The position numbers and the translations under genes were made by a program. A model generated the notes under the pieces. The model saw only the letters and a program-made list of their open reading frames with translations. It was not told where the DNA came from and ran no database searches. A stretch of DNA of 17,508 nucleotides from Akkermansiaceae bacterium (GTDB taxonomy: Bacteria; Verrucomicrobiota; Verrucomicrobiia; Verrucomicrobiales; Akkermansiaceae). Shown here piece by piece: positions 16,408 through 17,508 of the stretch (the first letter of the stretch is position 1; every line of letters begins with the position of its first letter). The stretch lies in contig JALZUH010000207.1 in assembly GCA_023301645.1 (NCBI GenBank), positions 1 to 17,508 of the forward strand. The letters are read 5' to 3'.

Positions 16408-16641
16408 ATGTTTGACCCACCTATTCTCACCACAGGCACCGTTATCGACTCACCAAGTGATAAAGTCTACCATGTATCCCTACCCAATGGTAAGGTCATC
16501 ATCGGACATATCCCCCTCGCTCTCATCGATCTGCACGCACAGATTAAGACTGACACCGTCGTTAACTTAGAAATCACCCCCTTCGACCTATCCAAAGGGC
16601 GCATCATGAGTATTGCTAGTAACAGCGAAGAGCCAAACTAG
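16408..16641 (+). CDS. Divergent IF-1-like S1/OB-fold protein
   Basis: The 77-residue protein aligns along its length with translation initiation factor IF-1. It shares GTVIDSPSDKVYHVSLPNGK for the first OB strands, GHI in the middle, and a diagnostic C-terminus ITPFDLSKGRI (IF-1 has LTPYDLSKGRI). It differs in the central loop: the basic KMRKNYIRI segment, which contacts 16S rRNA in IF-1, is replaced by PLALIDLHAQI, without lysine or arginine. This looks like a paralogue rather than the main infA. It starts 30 bases after the luxC-like stop and may be in the same transcript. No Shine-Dalgarno tract precedes it. Confidence 0.75.
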   Translation: MFDPPILTTGTVIDSPSDKVYHVSLPNGKVIIGHIPLALIDLHAQIKTDTVVNLEITPFDLSKGRIMSIASNSEEPN

Positions 16642-16666
16642 AGGTGAAATCTACCAACAAGACACC

Positions 16667-16694
16667 TTGCCATGCTAGCCAGAACATGTATTTT
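16667..16694 (+). promoter_or_regulatory. Possible promoter of the two-selenocysteine gene
   Basis: TTGCCA (16667-16672) and TATTTT (16689-16694) are 16 bases apart, placing a transcript start near 16701, just before the ATG at 16723. This also argues against an alternative in-frame ATG at 16672, which overlaps the -35 element. Confidence 0.4.
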
Positions 16695-16722
16695 AGCAAA
16701 GGTATCAACTACTGTAAGAACT

Positions 16723-17298
16723 ATGAAAAAAACAATATTAATCACTGCTCTAGCTGCCACTGGACTCGCGATACTTCCTGTATACGCTGAAGATTCAAGT
16801 AAGGCACCTGTAGCACAGCAGGAAGTAAGCACGCAAGTGGCCGCATATGTCGTGCAAGCCAGCGGTAAAGGATGAGGACTTACACCTAGAGTCAGTTTGG
16901 CTCTTAAGTCCCAAGAAGGTGTAGCCAAAGTGCTACTCTCAGGCCTTCGTGGCACAGTCCTCATGAAAGATGGCGCTTCTCTTGACGAGAAGAAGGTGCA
17001 GGCAGCACTCGCAACAAAAGGCCTCGGCCTAACATCCTTCAGCCAAGAAAACCTCCCGATCCCTACATCGATTGTTAAACTCGACGTCAGTGGCCCGCGG
17101 TGAGACGGAACTAATGACAAAGCCCGTGCGGCTTTAGAAAAGGTAGCTGGTATTTCAGGAGCATACATCGAGAAATCAGTCGTTCTTCACTACGAAGGTG
17201 GCGCAACGTTTAACTCCGATACAGTCGCTCCAATCCTTAAGACATATGGTATGACTATTGTTGAAACAACAACGGTAGAAGAGTCACCATTTGAGTAA
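16723..17298 (+). CDS. Predicted secreted selenoprotein: tandem HMA-like domains with two in-frame UGA (Sec51, Sec127)
   Basis: From ATG at 16723 the frame is open to TAA at 17296-17298 except for TGA at 16873-16875 and 17101-17103. Reading both as selenocysteine gives 191 residues. Residues 1-22 form a Sec signal peptide with an AxA-like site (VYA/ED), so the protein is exported. Two domains of about 70 residues follow, each with the beta-alpha-beta-beta-alpha-beta pattern of heavy-metal-associated (MerP/CopZ-like) domains. Domain 1 has GKGUGLTPRVSLAL...EGVAKVLL and domain 2 has SGPRUDGTNDKARAALEKVAGI. Sec sits 76 residues apart, at the first Cys of the usual GMxCxxC, and Thr replaces the second Cys. 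There is no cysteine anywhere. Each UGA is followed by a SECIS-like hairpin. UGA is a normal stop elsewhere here (luxE). A decayed gene is the main alternative, but lack of frameshifts and the matched positions argue against it. Metal binding or redox activity is inferred. Confidence 0.85.
16876..16911 (+). promoter_or_regulatory. Putative bacterial SECIS element for the first UGA
   Basis: Starting directly after TGA 16873-16875, 16876-16882 pairs with 16905-16911 (7 bp), then a 5-base left bulge (16883-16887). An upper stem pairs 16888-16893 with 16899-16904 (6 bp, one U-G), with the loop AGUUU (16894-16898). The loop begins 18 bases after the UGA and has G at its second place followed by U. 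This fits the known bacterial rule (loop about 16-37 bases from the UGA, small loop, G in the first two positions). Confidence 0.75.
17104..17135 (+). promoter_or_regulatory. Putative bacterial SECIS element for the second UGA
   Basis: After TGA 17101-17103, AAAGCC (17119-17124) pairs perfectly with GGCTTT (17130-17135) around the loop CGUGC (17125-17129). The loop starts 21 bases after the UGA and, like the first element, has G at its second position followed by U. No extended lower stem is obvious. Confidence 0.7.
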
Positions 17299-17328
17299 GC
17301 GATCCAACGACTAAAACTAATACTCTTG

Positions 17329-17365
17329 CAGCCAGCTTATGAACAATAAGCTGGCTGTTTTTTTT
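17329..17365 (+). terminator. Intrinsic terminator of the selenoprotein gene
   Basis: A perfect 12-bp stem (17329-17340 with 17346-17357) around the loop GAACA is followed by eight T (17358-17365). It lies 30 bases after the TAA at 17296-17298, not after either in-frame TGA. This supports the TAA as the true end of the gene. Confidence 0.93.
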
Positions 17366-17440
17366 ACCCATTACGAGATGACCCAGCTCTGATCACTCAG
17401 CGCTTTTTAGGGAAGTGTCCCACAGATCGTTAAAACTAGT

Positions 17441-17502
17441 GGTGGTTGGTTAGCTGCATGCGATAGCATGCGGTTGAACTAAAACCAAACCAACCAACCA
17501 CC
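17441..17502. repeat. Nested inverted repeat at the right edge
   Basis: GGTGGTTGGTT (17441-17451) is perfectly complementary to AACCAACCACC (17492-17502). Inside lies a second hairpin, with 17452-17461 pairing to 17466-17475 (GCATGC core, two G-U pairs, loop GATA), leaving about 16 unpaired bases on the right. No tRNA, known riboswitch or coding frame was recognised. It could be a REP-like palindrome, a mobile-element end or a leader of a gene beyond the window. Confidence 0.6.
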
Positions 17503-17508
17503 GTGATA

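Noticed and set aside
16672..16722. Upstream ATG at 16672 as the start of the selenoprotein gene
   Set aside because: It would put 17 extra residues before a standard signal peptide and overlaps the likely -35 element; ATG at 16723 gives a normal lysine-lysine signal start.
16838..16911. Homology to glutathione peroxidase because of AS...UGLT
   Set aside because: The rest of the protein lacks the other peroxidase motifs (NQF and WNF types), and the length, spacing and second domain fit HMA repeats; kept only as a possible convergence.
16638..17168. Minus-strand ORF of 176 codons
   Set aside because: It is Ser/Ala/Thr-rich, has no domain and lies exactly opposite the selenoprotein frame, so it is taken as a shadow.
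16723..17298. The two TGAs could mark a pseudogene or a genome that reads TGA as an ordinary amino acid
   Set aside because: There are no frameshifts or other stops, the TGAs hit equivalent domain sites and each has a SECIS-like hairpin. TGA ends the luxE-like gene in this window, so the code is standard.
17441..17502. tRNA gene, including a possible selC
   Set aside because: There is no T-arm consensus, no proper anticodon arm and no long variable arm; the pairing is a nested palindrome, not a cloverleaf.

Overview
The window looks like chromosomal DNA of a member of the Verrucomicrobiota. This is an inference from the style of the proteins (a small lipoprotein with a C-terminal tail ending in KFRVP, a single-membrane-pass unknown next to mutL, and the tyrA-aroA-cmk-plsC order); no rRNA or other marker settles it. 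Base composition is intermediate, and almost no gene start has a Shine-Dalgarno-like purine tract.

Layout. Positions 1-1600 hold four small minus-strand genes for membrane proteins (one cut by the window edge, one unknown, one SdpI-family, one with an EF-hand loop); the last is clearly AT-richer than the rest. Positions 1814-3572 hold rpsA (ribosomal protein S1, six S1 domains) with its terminator. Positions 3774-7517 hold a DUF389 membrane protein and mutL, 3 bases apart. A divergent one-pass unknown lies at 7636-8385. Positions 8386-11938 hold the minus-strand cluster tyrA-aroA-cmk-plsC (aromatic amino acid, CMP kinase and phospholipid synthesis). A lipoprotein (12080-12511) and a multi-helix MscS-related channel-like protein with a clear terminator (12788-13993) follow. 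On the plus strand, a good sigma70-type promoter precedes a luxE-like/luxC-like pair (fatty acid activation and reduction without luciferase genes nearby), then a divergent IF-1-like gene.

The most striking feature is at 16723-17298. A reading frame with a signal peptide is interrupted by two in-frame TGA codons and otherwise stays open to a TAA, which is followed by a textbook terminator. Translated through, it is a 191-residue secreted protein with two tandem heavy-metal-associated-like (HMA) domains. The TGAs fall at equivalent places, where the first Cys of the metal-binding CxxC would sit (UGLT and UDGT). Each TGA is followed at the correct distance by a hairpin whose apical loop has G then U at positions 2 and 3, as expected of bacterial SECIS elements. 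The protein has no cysteine at all. I read this as a selenoprotein with two selenocysteines. An ordinary gene caller would miss it, and a 176-codon antisense ORF covers most of it.

There is no gene-free stretch over 300 bases. The larger gaps (1596-1877, 3573-3773, 12512-12787, 17299-17508) hold terminators, leader regions and, at the right edge, an unexplained nested inverted repeat.
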